Source: Agarophyton chilense
Taxonomy: Eukaryota > Rhodophyta > Florideophyceae > Gracilariales > Gracilariaceae
Length of the DNA: 64,000 nt
NCBI GenBank assembly: GCA_030374765.1
Contig: JARGXX010000003.1
Location: forward strand, 372,001 to 436,000
Reading direction: 5' to 3'
Each line of letters begins with the position of its first letter. The first letter of the stretch is position 1. Shown here piece after piece: positions 23,327 to 35,150 of this stretch. The position numbers and the translations under genes are program-made. The notes beneath the pieces are model-generated. The model ran no database searches and had not been told where the DNA came from. It saw only the letters and a list, made by a program, of their open reading frames with translations.

Positions 23327-25499
23327 TGCTGGTCTAAGTGCCTATGCTGTCACTGAAAACCAAATGTGCAGGAGAGCATGGGCTGTTTTGGGGGGTGCCT
23401 CTGGAAAAGTGCATATGCGTATCAGCCGGACCTCAACGTGAACTCGTGCTGTGATTGGTTACTGCAAATATGCACGTGCAATGTGGTGTGTACAAGTGGT
23501 ATGGCACTATTGCGATTTTCTGGAGTACACGTGTGTACGTTGTCACCTTGCACTATTGGGCACGCTGTTCAGGATGTCCAGCTGTTGTACTATGTACACG
23601 TCTCACAAGGTGTAACGAACGTACTTGGAGAAGAGCGTGTCATGTGTATTACAGAAGACTTGGTGTACTGTGCTGGAAAGTGAACGTGTATGGAGGCGGA
23701 TTGCAAGAAGCGTGTGCTGGCATATTGAATTTGTGCACACGTCAGTGTAATGATGTGCTGTGCACTGTTGTATTGCCTTGTTGTGTGCTGCAATAAACTT
23801 TGGCTAGGGTTAATGTCGTGCTTGAATATGATTGGTAGTATTGGGTGTCCCTGCTTTGTAGTCTAGGGTTTACTCTGGGTTGGCGTCTAGTTGGCTGAAG
23901 TTTTTGAGTTGTATGTAAGTGAGAGATTGAGCGCCTCCAAGTAAATCCGAGCCAGAGCTGGCAAACTTTCCTTTCGTCAGTCAACCTTTCCTTCAGCCTT
24001 TCCCTTTCCATCATGTTATGGGCCCAGCCCCGCTGACCTCTGCCGTCTAGTTCGTCTCTCGCCGCTCTCCCGCACCGCCGTTCACACGTTTCGCTGTTCT
24101 TTTCTCTTCGTCTCCACCGTCGTAGCCGTTACGTCGGGTGTGTGACCGTATCGTGGGTTGGTGTTGGTATTTCCTTTCGGTCTTGCGTTCCTCCCTGAGG
24201 GCGTTGTGGTGGTAGTGGTTCGACGTTATTATCGTGATTGTATTTGGGTGCTCGTTGTTGCCCGTGTTTGTCGATCGATATCCGTTTCGATTGGTCTCCC
24301 TCTGTTTCGTTGATTTGTGGATCTCCGCGTCGTGTTTGCGGGTTCTGATTCGAGAGGCTGAGGACTGTGTTTGTTGAAGTCTGGGCCTGGAGATCTTGGC
24401 TCAGCGTTCGTGTGTGTTTGTGTGTTTGGTCTGCATCTTTGCCTGTGCGACGAGCGGTTGATCCGAGGTACTTTGGGTGATTTCTTGTACTCGGGGACGT
24501 TAGCCTGGCGGCTTGAACCAAAGCAGGTGTACTGTCAAGCGGGTTTCCCACTGGTCCTTTTAGGGCGGATAACAGTGACGGTCGAAAGATCTGGTTGAAC
24601 TTTGCGTGTGCATTTGTGGACGGGGTGCCGTGGCGCACTGCATTTGGCTGGATAATTGAATTTGTGTATGAGCCCGACCTTTGTGGTTGGGCACTTGGAC
24701 TGTTGTGAACCGCATCCATAAGGAGCTTTTGATCCGCAATACGCGGGGAGGCGACGCTTCGAAGGCTGACCTCTTTTTCAGGATCAGGCCGCGTGCCATC
24801 TTCATTGATTGCTCGTTAGAAGCATATCTTGGTGTTGAAGTAGCTTCGGTTTCGAGGTCGCGCTAGTTCCTGAAAGAGGCCAGAGAGAGCCAACTTGGTG
24901 AAGGCATATCTTCGGTCGTTAACCATCCTCTGGAAGCCTCGTAAGGAGCAACGCTCCTTCTCCTTTAGACGTGGGAGGAGGTAGACTGCAGAAAAACGTT
25001 TTCTACCCAGAAGAGCTCTGGGGGCCAGGGGTCCGACCTCTAGGGACGCAGGTATAAGAAGCCCTGCCAGTGCGCCTGCAGACTATTGTCTGTTCAGTCT
25101 TGAAGAAGTATTTGTTGTTGTCTGTTGTAGATGTTCACTTATCTGGTGCTGTCAAGCCATCTCTCTCGGCCTCTCGTGACACTTTGCACAACATGGATTC
25201 GTTCAGTGGGGTGAAAATCGGAAAGCTGGTGGAGGATAACTTCCACGCATGGAAGCAGAAGATTGAGCGACTGCTTGCACTCAAAGACCTCGACGGTCAT
25301 CTCGACTCTGTTAGACCCACTGACGAAGATGAGCTGTCGACTTAGAAGAAGAAAGATGCCAAAGCCAGAGCTATTATTGGTCTCACACTCAGTGATGAGC
25401 ATTTAGATCATGTGCGGGACGCCGACAACGCTGCCGATATGTGGAAAGCCATTTGCGATGTGTTCCAACGTAAGACCCTGCTCAACAAAATCAACGCCC
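23327..25499 (+). mobile_element. Copia-3: truncated copy of family 1 (LTR, leader, gag start)
   Basis: It has an LTR at 23327-24013 (687 bp), a primer-binding site at 24014-24027 (TGTTATGGGCCCAG, first base changed), a leader with the same 7-bp hairpin (24943-24959), and a gag starting at the ATG at 25193. It is close to Copia-1 along its whole length. It starts within the Copia-2 pol and is itself cut at 25499 by a Copia family-2 LTR. The remainder is not in the window. Confidence 0.9.
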
Positions 25500-26171
25500 T
25501 GTTGAGTATTTAGATCGACAGCCACTGCAACCTCCTGGGAAGCTTGGAAATAGTGGAAAACCAGAAGTGGATTTAAGCATGGGCACTTTTGGACACCCTC
25601 CGTGGAAAAACGCATATGCGCTTCATCTCTATCTCAACGTGAAACGGCCATCTGATTGGCTACTGCAAATGCCCTCATGCAACATGGTATGAACAAGTGG
25701 TCTGGTTCTAATGGGGCTTGTTGGGGCTTTGGCCCAAGTGGAGCGCTCTGATTGGACGAGAGCGCTGAAAGAGCACGGGCTATGCAGTTGGAGAGAATAT
25801 GCGAATGTGTGGTGGATACGCGGTTTGGCCGTAACAGCCGAATCTGGGCTGCTCGCGGCGGTTGGCACTGGCACACCACTTTGGATGATTTTTTGAGTTT
25901 TTATTTGTTATGCTTTATGTTTGAAATTGTTTTGGCGCGTAACTCCTCGTCGCACAGTGGCAAGCTGTGAGACTTGGGTGACCCGTCGACGGTCAGCACC
26001 GGCGGCGGAACTGCGTGCAAGGTAGTTATAGTTGTCAATGACGGTCGGCGACGACAATACTAAATTGTTAAGGCTGACTACCTTGATTTGTTTTTCTTCT
26101 TTTACTTTCGTTTCCTTCTCGTCTTCTTCTTTCTTTTTCTTTCCTTTTTATAAGCTGCGCTCACTTTGTGA
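25500..26171 (+). repeat. LTR of Copia family 2, plus strand
   Basis: 672 bp, opening TGTTGAGTATTTAGATCGAC. It pairs in inverted orientation with 20020-20689 and 27427-28101. Confidence 0.88.
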
Positions 26172-27426
26172 GGTTATGGGCCCAGAGCGTCGATTCTTCG
26201 CAGACGTCACGCTCTTCTAACACTCATTTGGATTCAAGAAGATTCCCTACTGTGACAGGTGCGCAATCTACGACTAACGCTCATCTGGATTCAAGAAGTT
26301 ATTTTTATTTTGCGACAGGCGTGTACCTTGCGGACTTCCTCCTTGGCGGCGAAAACATATCGCGTTTGTTAGTACCCCCTTGGCACGAGACCGGGAAGTC
26401 TGCCAAATCCTGCTCTCCGTCTGTAGAGTACGGAGGTCGATGAATTGGGCTTGGAAGTGTAGGAGCAACCGTACTACACCGCACGACCGCGCTACTTTCC
26501 TGCAATGGAATAGCTTGTGTCAACTGGGGGAGTTGTATCTTGACGACACCTTTCCTTGGGACGCCTCGCAGGGACTAAAAGCGCTGGACTCTGAAGTGCG
26601 CAGAGTTCGGTAGGTATACAAATCGTACCTCACCTGGAGGGAGTAACCAGGGTCCAGGGGATCATCCTCTAAGATAGCGGAGGTAGTTTCTCCCGCCAGT
26701 GCGCCCGCCTATCTCGAGCAAGTCTCGGGAGGTTCCATCAAGAAGTTTCAACCAGAAGTTTAGAAGTTTGCCTGTTCCGGGTACGCCTTCTGCCACTGGC
26801 CTTGAGTATACTCCAAGCGTGGGAGCACCCGAGATCCGCTTGTGATCGCGTACGAGACGCGTCTCGGTGAGCGTTGCAGACTACGTCAAAAGTCTCCGCT
26901 ATCGTCCTCGCTGTCAAACGTTGGAGTTGGGATACTCCTTTCGGGCAAGCTCGGCCACGAATTCATCATTGCTCGTGGCCCTTTTTCTTAAACTTCCCAA
27001 AGCATTGAGTCCCTCACTCTGCTTCCCTCTACTAATTGATTTCGTTTGGTTCCGTTCTATCTGCTTCGTGGATAACAGACTGAAACATGTCGGACACGGA
27101 GATGGAATCCAAAAGTACTACCGGGATGAAAATCCCTCGTTTTCATGGAAGACGTGGTGATGATTATGCCCTATGGCGCCATCGCCTTCGTGCCGCATGC
27201 CGTGTTAAAGGTTTGTGGAATGTCGTGGAATCCGATGCTTGATATTCAGCAACTACTGAAGCAACATCGGACACTGGTGTCGACACCGCTCGCCTCATGG
27301 CCAAGCGCGAAAAGGCTGGTGGAATCATCATTTGTGCTCTTGGCGATGCTCCACTACGCATGGTTATGGATGTCGATTACAACCCGCAGCGCATGCTAGC
27401 TTTGTTAGATGCACGGTGTGCGTCTA
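25500..27426 (+). mobile_element. Copia-2 plus-strand 5' part (LTR, leader, gag start)
   Basis: It has an LTR at 25500-26171 (TGTTGAGTATTT to CACTTTGTGA), a primer-binding site at 26172-26185 and a long leader. Gag starts at the ATG at 27086, reading MSDTEMESKSTTGMKIPRF and then DYALWRHRLRAACRVKGLW, which is the Copia Gag N-terminal helix region. It is cut short at 27426 where an inverted family-2 LTR begins. Together with 19239-20689 it forms an inverted repeat of about 1.45 kb, nearly identical by eye. It is inserted into the gag of Copia-3. Confidence 0.85.
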
Positions 27427-28101
27427 TCACAAAGTGAGCGCAGGTTCTGAAAAGGAAAAGGAAAAGAAAGAAAAAGACGAGAAGGAAACGAAAGCAAAAG
27501 AAGAAAAACAAATGAAGGTAGTCAGCTTCGACAATTTACTATGGTCGTCGGCGACCGTCATTGACAACTATAACTACCTTGCACGCACTTCAACCGCCGG
27601 TGCTGACCGTCGGCGGGTCACCCACGTCTAACATCTTGCCACCTTGCGACGAGGAGTTGCGCGCCAAAACAATTTCAAACATAAATCATAACTAATAAAC
27701 CCTCGAAAACTCATTCGAAGCGGTGCGCCAATGCCAACCGCCCCGCGCAGCCCAGATTCGGCTGTTACGGCTAAACCCAATATCCAGCCCCCATTCGAAC
27801 ATTCTCTCCAACTGCATAGCCCGTGCTCATTCAGCGCTCTCGTCCAATCAGATCGCTCCACTTGGGCCAAAGCCCCAACAGGCCCCATTAGAACCAGAAC
27901 ACTTGTCCATACCACGTTTCATGAGGGCATTTGTAGTAGCCAATCAGATGGCCGTTTCACGTTGAGATTGAGATGAGGCGCATATGTGGTTTTCCACGGA
28001 GGGCGTCCAAAAGTGCCCATGCTTAAATCCACGTTTGTTTTTCCACTATTTCCAAGCCTCTCAGGGTATCGGAGTGGCTGTCGACCTCAATACTAAACAG
28101 C
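27427..28101 (-). repeat. Third Copia family-2 LTR, minus strand, no adjoining primer site
   Basis: Read on the minus strand it starts TGTTTAGTATTGAGG at 28101 and ends CACTTTGTGA at 27427, 675 bp. It is more diverged than the other two. The bases inside it (27422-27426) and outside it (28102-28106) do not match, and no primer-binding site follows, so it is neither a clean solo LTR nor an obvious 5' LTR. It joins Copia-2 gag on the left to Copia-4 on the right, probably a rearrangement junction. Confidence 0.75.
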
Positions 28102-29473
28102 ATGGTCGATATGATACGCTTATTGCCTGGGAGTGCTAGTTTGTCGTGGTGAGCGTGGTTTAGACGTATGTGCCAGTCATGTCTGCTGAGTTGAACTGGG
28201 GATCCTGCGTCTATTGATGTGCGTATAAGTGAGGTGCTACAGAGATTTGGCATTGGTTTTGCACTTTGATGGTTTGTGAGGGGTAGTTTCTTGCTGCATA
28301 GGGGGAGTTTGCTTTTGTTTGTGGGTGATAGTTGTGCTGGTGATAGGACTTTAAATTCTCGTTTGACTCGATTGGAAGTGCGTGGTTGCCTGGGAATTGT
28401 TCGTGCTGTGTGAGCTTGGTATGGTTTTATCTAAGTCGCGGTGAGGGTGCATTGGTTGTCGCGCCATGGTGCAGTAGCTAGTAAGACCGATGGATTCCTG
28501 GTTGTGTCGTATACATATACTTGTTTGTTCGTAAAGGAAACAGGGCCATAACGATTTGCAAGGTCATTGAAAGATAAGAGATTGTGTCGCAGGTGTGGGT
28601 TGGCCACTGCGCGGGTATGAATGGTCTTATTCCTGTTCGTGTGCAGCTGGATTGTTCCACTGTGCGTGCAGTTCTTCTGCTGTTCCGTGGCGGTTTGTGT
28701 TAGAAGGGGTGTGCGAAGGGTCTGCATGGAAGAGGTGGTGTGTGATATGTGAGCGGGATGTGCTCCGCTGTCGAGAAGAAACGTACCGGCTGGGCCGGTG
28801 TCGGCTTTGGACATTACATCGACTGTATTGTATTGGTAGTGGAGACAATGGTGGAAGTCGGGATATGTGCTAGGTGATTGCTGGGAATTGTGTGGGTATG
28901 GGTGTAGCGAAGGTGCAGGTCCTGCAAGCATGTAATTGGCATGAGTTGGCGGTTTGACTGTTCGAAATTTGGGATGTCCCTGATCCCTGAATTGTGCATC
29001 AGTGGTTACATTGGACGCCTATGGCTTTGGGATATGAGCATAGTTGGCTGAACGGAACCCGTTGGGTGGGGTACTGATTACGTCTATACGTGGCTCGTGG
29101 TGTGTACTTTCTGTTGGGTCGTCTATAGTCCCCGGTGAATCTGGATGAGAGTTGGGTGGGTGTACGTGTCTGCGGTTGGTATAAACTATTGAGAGCTTCG
29201 AAAAATCTGATTAAGTTGCGTATGGTGGTTGGTTTGTTTTGATAAGATGTTTATTAGGATGCAAGTCAAAGTGGAGTGCTTCTTCAAGCCATATATTATG
29301 AAATCTATGGTGGTGTCTTCTTATGTAATGCTGAGATAGCGGGCAGCTATCATCTTCTTTCTAACTGCAAGGTGCTCTCTGAATTATTCATCGTGTTTCG
29401 AAATGTCATCGAGGTCTACACTCTCTGCCTCGTTCTTTCGAAATTGGTGATCTTCTTTGGTTGGCTGGTTGAT
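28102..29473 (-). mobile_element. Copia-4: gag end, protease and pre-integrase, minus strand
   Basis: The minus strand carries the C-terminal part of a Copia Gag (AVRKKMIAARYL, then IIYGLKKHS near 29.3 kb), an aspartic protease active site (FLLDSGAHPAHIS near 28.8 kb) with its later LRHNLLSFNDLANRYG block, and a GAG-pre-integrase segment (WHIRLNHAHHDKLALPGN) near 28.17 kb. Integrase, RT and RNase H are missing beyond 28102. The matching gag start lies across Gypsy-B at 41676-41910. Heavily decayed and divergent from families 1 and 2; probably the oldest element of the nest. Confidence 0.8.
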
Positions 29474-30108
29474 TTTCGTATAGTGGCAGAAGGTTTGACC
29501 TTTGGGATTGTCGATATACTACACTGACCTTCTAGGGAATGGATGCGAGGGATCATCGGCCATGCAGCTCCGGGCGAGCTACCATCTAGGTGTTGTCAGC
29601 CACGTGTAGTGTTTACATGTACCTCCTGGTTGAGTAATTGTTAGTTATTGTAATTGTAACAATGTTTATTTTAGTACTGTAGTGGAGAGGCCACCTGGCA
29701 CTGTAGCCAGTGCTGGCCGGGTCTCTGACACTAGGTCAGAGACCGTGCCTTGCTGGCACCTCCCGGGTGATCTGGAGAGTGCACTACACTGCATATAGGG
29801 AATTGCACCTCCCCCATCCTAATCTGATAAAGACAGGCATCACTTGGGTCACGACTATACCTTTTGGTTCATCGTTTCTCAACTACCAAAGAGGCTTTCT
29901 CGCTCGTCGACGCCTACCATCGCTCACCTACACGGTATAGGCTAGTTGCCCCGCCGTTTTTCCCTCCGGGTTTTCACGGTTCCCAGTTATCATCGAGGTT
30001 TATTACGTCTACCTTCTAAGGTTGAGCGTCAACACGCTCCCTACGGTTGAGCGTCACCACGCCCCCGAGACAAGACAGTAGCATACCCCAGAGGTGATTG
30101 TACGACAT
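29474..30108 (+). repeat. 5' LTR of Gypsy-B
   Basis: 635 bp. It ends in GATTGTACGACA. Close to its 3' end lie two units of about 25 bp that each contain a hairpin of the type GAGCGTCAACACGCTC; the 3' LTR has three such units. The solo LTR at 58896-59529 is the same family. Confidence 0.9.
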
Positions 30109-30254
30109 TTTGGTCTGCCGAATTAGCAAGTTTTTTTAGGTTTCGTCGTACCTTCACGGTTGACACGGGATTCTGAGAAGGAGGGGGCGCTCGTACACCT
30201 ATTTGGTTTCAGGAAATCCCGCAAAGCAATACAGGATACAACTATTGGTCACAT

Positions 30255-31800
30255 ATGGAACGACCTAAAAGAAATACTCGTGGTGCAAGCGCCCCGCAAA
30301 GCCATGAAGCTCTTGAAGGAGCCCTATCGGCTCAACTGATTCTGGAAAACCCCGAGGAGCTGCTCCGGCACCCTCGGGACAAAACCGGAAAGGTACATGG
30401 TCCGCCGCCTATGGCAACGGAACCTCAAAGGGAATTACCAATTGAGGTTGCAGCAGAGGAGCTATGGCCTCAGCTCGAAGAGAGAGCGAAAGCGCTCGTC
30501 ACCCTTGCGATCTGGGATGCATTAAGCTTAAAGGAGAAGTTGGATACCCTGATGGTTCCGCCCTCAATGGACGTCGATGCATTTACCCGTATTGTGGTTG
30601 ACCGAGCAGCTCAAGATCTGTCGGACAGGATACGTGAAATGGTGAAACAGTATCTCTTTACAGATGCTAGGGAGCATATTCACCACGCTGTGCAGGACCT
30701 TTTGGTTTCAGAGGGATTCGCAGAATCCCGACTGACACAGGTGAACATCGCAAAGCGCATACCACAAGGGTTCCAAATGGTTCATTCCACCCATTCCAAA
30801 CACTTACCTACAGATAGTGAGTACCTACAGCGTCCAAGGCAGAGTCAAGAGGTCCCGGGGAAGGTAGATCTTCGAGACATTTATCTGCCATCAATTACAT
30901 GTTTCGTTCAAAGGGATACCCATGGAGGTGGTCCCAAGGAGTATTCGTCTGACTCCTTGGATGAGCGACGAAGAAATCGAAAACGGAAGAAGCGGAGGAC
31001 GAAGAGGGGAAAGAATCGAGAGGATGATTCAGACCCCGACTCGTCGGACTCCAGTTCCGATAAGAGTTCATCGTCAGATGATGACCGTAATGGTAAGAAG
31101 AAGAAGAAAACGAACAGGTCGACGGAGAATTCGTCGAAAAAGAACCGAAAGGGTAAAAAGCGATGCAATAAGTCGCCTGAATCTGAGTCGGACACCGAAA
31201 TGGACCTGGAGGAGCACCAACCGTTGAACGATATATTCACCAAAGCGGTTGATTACAGGGCTTATTGGTTGATCCACAAGACTTCTGAATACACCCAAGA
31301 GGTTGCTCAGAAGATTGCTAAGCAGCACAAGAAGCTCAGCTTCCAAATGGGTGACACAACCTTCACAGGTACGGATCCTATTGCGGTGATTGAGTTTCTA
31401 CAGAAGTTCAAGATTGCATGTGACCAAAATGGCTACTCCGAGGGTGGTGCTATGTGGCTATTTCAGTTTTACCTTAAAGAAGAAGCATACTACTTGCTGC
31501 AGGGTAGGCTTCGCGGAAATACCTTAGCGATGGATGAGGATGGCATAGAGATGTTGGAGTCATACCCAGAAGTGGTCAATTTCCTTTTGGAAACATACGC
31601 CACCGATGAGTTTATCCAAGAGGCTTACTTGGAAGTCCTCGCTTACCATCAAAGGTCTGGACAAACCGAATCGGAGTTTTCGCTCGCCCTTTGGATTCTC
31701 GCAACCCGTTGTGGTAATGTGTTCACCACCTCTAGGTTAAAGTCGCTATTTGCCGACAATGTCGACAAAGCGATCCGTTACCAGGTATGAAACTACCTGG
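30255..31800 (+). pseudogene. Gypsy-B gag
   Basis: The ATG at 30255 opens a Gag-type protein. The C-terminal half contains a retrotransposon Gag capsid-like domain (TGTDPIAVIEFLQKF, then GAMWLFQFYLKEEAYYLL, then ETYATDEFIQEAYLEVL). Between the N-terminal part and the capsid lies an unusual low-complexity region of about 90 residues (about 30.96-31.22 kb), alternating lysine/arginine runs with serine/aspartate runs, which looks like a bipartite nuclear or nucleic-acid-binding tail placed inside Gag. A CWFC-containing knuckle-like stretch follows near 32.23 kb. Confidence 0.85.
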
Positions 31801-31869
31801 CCACCAACCAAAAGGTAGTCTACAATGGGCTGGCTCGATACTCCCAAAGCCTTGGAGATACCCTTCGGT

Positions 31870-33700
31870 TGGGAAGGAGACCAGCCGTGCCTCGAACCTC
31901 GAAGGATACACCGAAAAGGTCAGTCCTGGAAATTGAAGTCACAAAAACCTCAGAGGGTTGCTCGCACATCGAAGTACCTACAGGAACCGCTATCTACTTG
32001 GTAGCGACCCAGGGGCGGTTCTCGAAACCTTCGACGGTAGGAAATTGGTCGTCAACTCGTACACAAAACTCAGTACAATCGCCGCCAAGTGCGATGAGCT
32101 GGCAGAGGATGCAGAGAGCGAGCTCCCATAACTCGCAACCCACATCCTACGCCACTGCTCCTACCAACCCGGTTTCGAAGCCCCCTTCAATGGTAACGGG
32201 AGACCCCCAAACTGGAGGCCTCGTTTGCTGGTTCTGCCTCGCGACAGACCTGTTGGCAAACAGTTGCGCTAACTTACATCCAGGGATGAGAGACCAGTTG
32301 ATTCAGGCTCGTATGCAGAATCACCAACGCCTGTATCGGTCTTGAACGCAAGCACCAAATATGTTCTAACCCCGTACACAGGTACAGGTCAATACCATCG
32401 AGGAAACACCAAACTATGACTCTACCCCTCCCATACAGGAGGAAAACACCGAATAGTTGGCGTAATGGCCGAACCCAACCTGCAATTGGAAGGCAAATCG
32501 ATACCCAGAACCTTTAGTGTGGAAGAGAACACGTCACAACCAGTTCCGGTTTGTCATATGAAGTACAACAACTATAAAGTACGTGCTTCATTGTGTTTCT
32601 CCGAACGCCTTGCGGTTTCAGTCACCTGCGTGCTGGATACGGGGGCCGGCCCAAACGTCCTGAACTCCCGCGTCATACCTGAGGCGGTACTTCGGAACTT
32701 GAGCCGACCTCCCGACAACAACCCGCTGGTGAATGCAAATGAGCACCCTTTAAACCTTCGAGGTATGTTCACCACTGTGGTGCAGCTCGGATACCTCAAG
32801 GTAAGACTGCAATTCTTTGCTGTCGACTGTTTACCAACAGACTGCCTACTTGGTACGAACTTCATTGACAGACATGTCAAGGAAATCCTTCTTGGTTCCC
32901 GTACCGTCGCCCTACGTCACGGGGGACGAATTTACATTTTAGGTAATACGGAGACCAAACGGGGATGGTTCTTCAAACCGCAGAAGACCATATCCACCGA
33001 AACGATCTCCAACAAAGTGCGCATTTCCAAACAGGTTGTTATACCGCCAATGCCCCAAATATTGGTACCGGTGTCGTGTGCGATCCCCGGTCTGGTAATA
33101 CTACAAAACCATCCGAGGTTACCACATCGACACCTCACCTTGATGGCCAACGGGATTGTCGACAACATCCCAAACCAACCCTTCAAGGTGTGTCTCAGCA
33201 ACTTCAGCAGTCACGACGTGAAGTTGCCGAAAAATACCAATGTTGGCATCGCACTACCGGCACCACAAGGGGTCTTCACCGTAGCTCACACTGATTTCGG
33301 CGAGGTCGCCTTCGATAAGGAAGGGGGCTGCGCAAATGCGTCCACATCCACAAAGGTATCGATAAACACCAACTTGGAATCAAAGCTAACCGATAAGGCA
33401 TCGGTAGACAAAGAAGAGGAGTGTGACCCTGAGAGGCAATTGCAAGATACAGTTCAGATCTGTGAAGATAACGGCGGACTGCGGGGTCGTATTCTCGACC
33501 TTCTGGAGGAGTTCGAAACGATGTGGTCAGACCATCTGGGCCAAATGAAGGCCACACAGCATCGCATCGAGCTCCTCCCTGACTGGAAGCCGATTTATCA
33601 GCAAACATACCGTGCAGGTCCGAAGGCGAGAGAAGTAGAACTCAAAGAAGTGGAGCAAATGCTTCAAGAAGGTGTAATTGAGCCAGCCAACTCAGAGTGA
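31870..33700 (+). pseudogene. Gypsy-B gag end, protease and pre-RT region
   Basis: A cysteine-containing knuckle-like segment (LVCWFCLATDLLANSC) is followed by the aspartic protease with VLDTGAGPNVLNSRVIP (active-site Asp-Thr-Gly) and the later DCLLGTNFIDRHVKEILL. The region ends with the pre-RT block HRIELLPDWKPIYQQTYRAGP, typical of Ty3/Gypsy. Parts only. Confidence 0.85.
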
Positions 33701-35150
33701 GCTAGTCCCGTGGTTCTGGTTCAGAAGAAAGGGGATAAACGTATGAAGTTCTGTGTGGACTACAGGAGGCTCAATAGCGTGACCGTCAGGGATTCGTACC
33801 CGATACCTAGAATGGATGAGTGCATCGACTCCTTGGGAGATGCGCAGATATTTACCACGTTGGATGCCAATTGTGGTTATCGGCAGGTACCTGTAGGTGA
33901 GGACGATCGAGACAGAACGACCTTCAAGTGCCATGCAAGTTTGATTCGCTTCACGCGGATGCCATTCGGGTTGCGCAATACTCCAGCCACCTTTCAAAGG
34001 GCGCTGGACATCATCCTTTCCAAGGTTAAATGGACAACCGCCTTGGTATACATCGTTGATGTAATCATCTATTCCAGATCGGGACAAGAGCATTTTGCTC
34101 ACGTGTGCACCGTTCTAACCCTCATAGATGAGGTGGGGGTGACGCTGAAGCGACGAAAATGCGTCTTCTTTACCAGAACGGTTGAATACCTGGGCCACAT
34201 CATAGGCCCTGGTACCCTAGAGGTTGCGCCGGGCAACATTAGAGTCGTACAGGGGGTTAAGGTGCCCTGATCCCAGACAGACGTACGATCCATTATATGT
34301 TTATGCAACGTCTATCGTCGCTTCGTGAAGGGATTCCCGAAAATAGCGGCTCCCCTCAACAAGAAGCTCCAAAAAAGGTAAACCTGAACGGTTTGAGAAT
34401 CTATCGAACGACGAAATGGATAACTTTGAGGAATTGAAACGAGCGCTGTTGTCGCCGCCAATCTTAGCGATACCGAAAACAGGTCTACCGTGCACGCTGG
34501 ATACAGATGCATCCCATGCCCAAATTGGTTGTTGCCTCATGCAGAAGCAGCACAACGGAGAAAAATTACCTATAGGGTACTGGAGACGCCCTATGAATGA
34601 GGCGGAACAGAACTACACGGTAACCGAGAAGGAATGTCTAGCAGTAGTGTGGAGCATGTTGATGCTCCGTCCATACTTTTATGGTGAGCGCGTTACGCAG
34701 CGCACGGACTACGATGCCTTAAGGTGGATCCTCGGACTGGCAGATGCATCTGGTACACTTGCCCGTTGGAGGTTGAGACTGTCGGAGTCTGAATACGACG
34801 TACAGTACTGTTTAGGTATCAAGCACAACATAGCTGATGCTATGTCACGCTTAAACACCTCAGGGTTAGAGACAGAACCTGTGAAAGATGACATCCCTTG
34901 CTTTTTGGTGTCACCAAACCAAAATGGTACCGGCGAACACCTAAAAGGGTGTTGGGACTTACCTGAAGAAGGTGCTTTGAGGAATACCGACATCGCAACG
35001 CAGATACTGACCCTAGAGGAAACGAACTTCATGCCCGTAACCCGAGAGGAGTTTCTACGAGAACAGGCCCAGGATGCGTACTCCAGAACCCTGGCTGACC
35101 AAATTGGTTTCAAAGAATCACAATTCGATGTGGACCACAATGGATAAATC
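33700..35150 (+). pseudogene. Gypsy-B reverse transcriptase and RNase H
   Basis: RT motifs in order: MKFCVDYRRLNSVTVRDSYP, FTTLDANCGYRQVPVGEDD, MPFGLRNTPATFQRALD, and the catalytic block in the form YIVDVIIYS. RNase H follows with DTDASHAQIG, TEKECLAVVWSMLMLRPYF, DYDALRWIL and ADAMSRL. The match to the Gypsy-A pol is clear across both domains. Part of a broken element. Confidence 0.9.
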
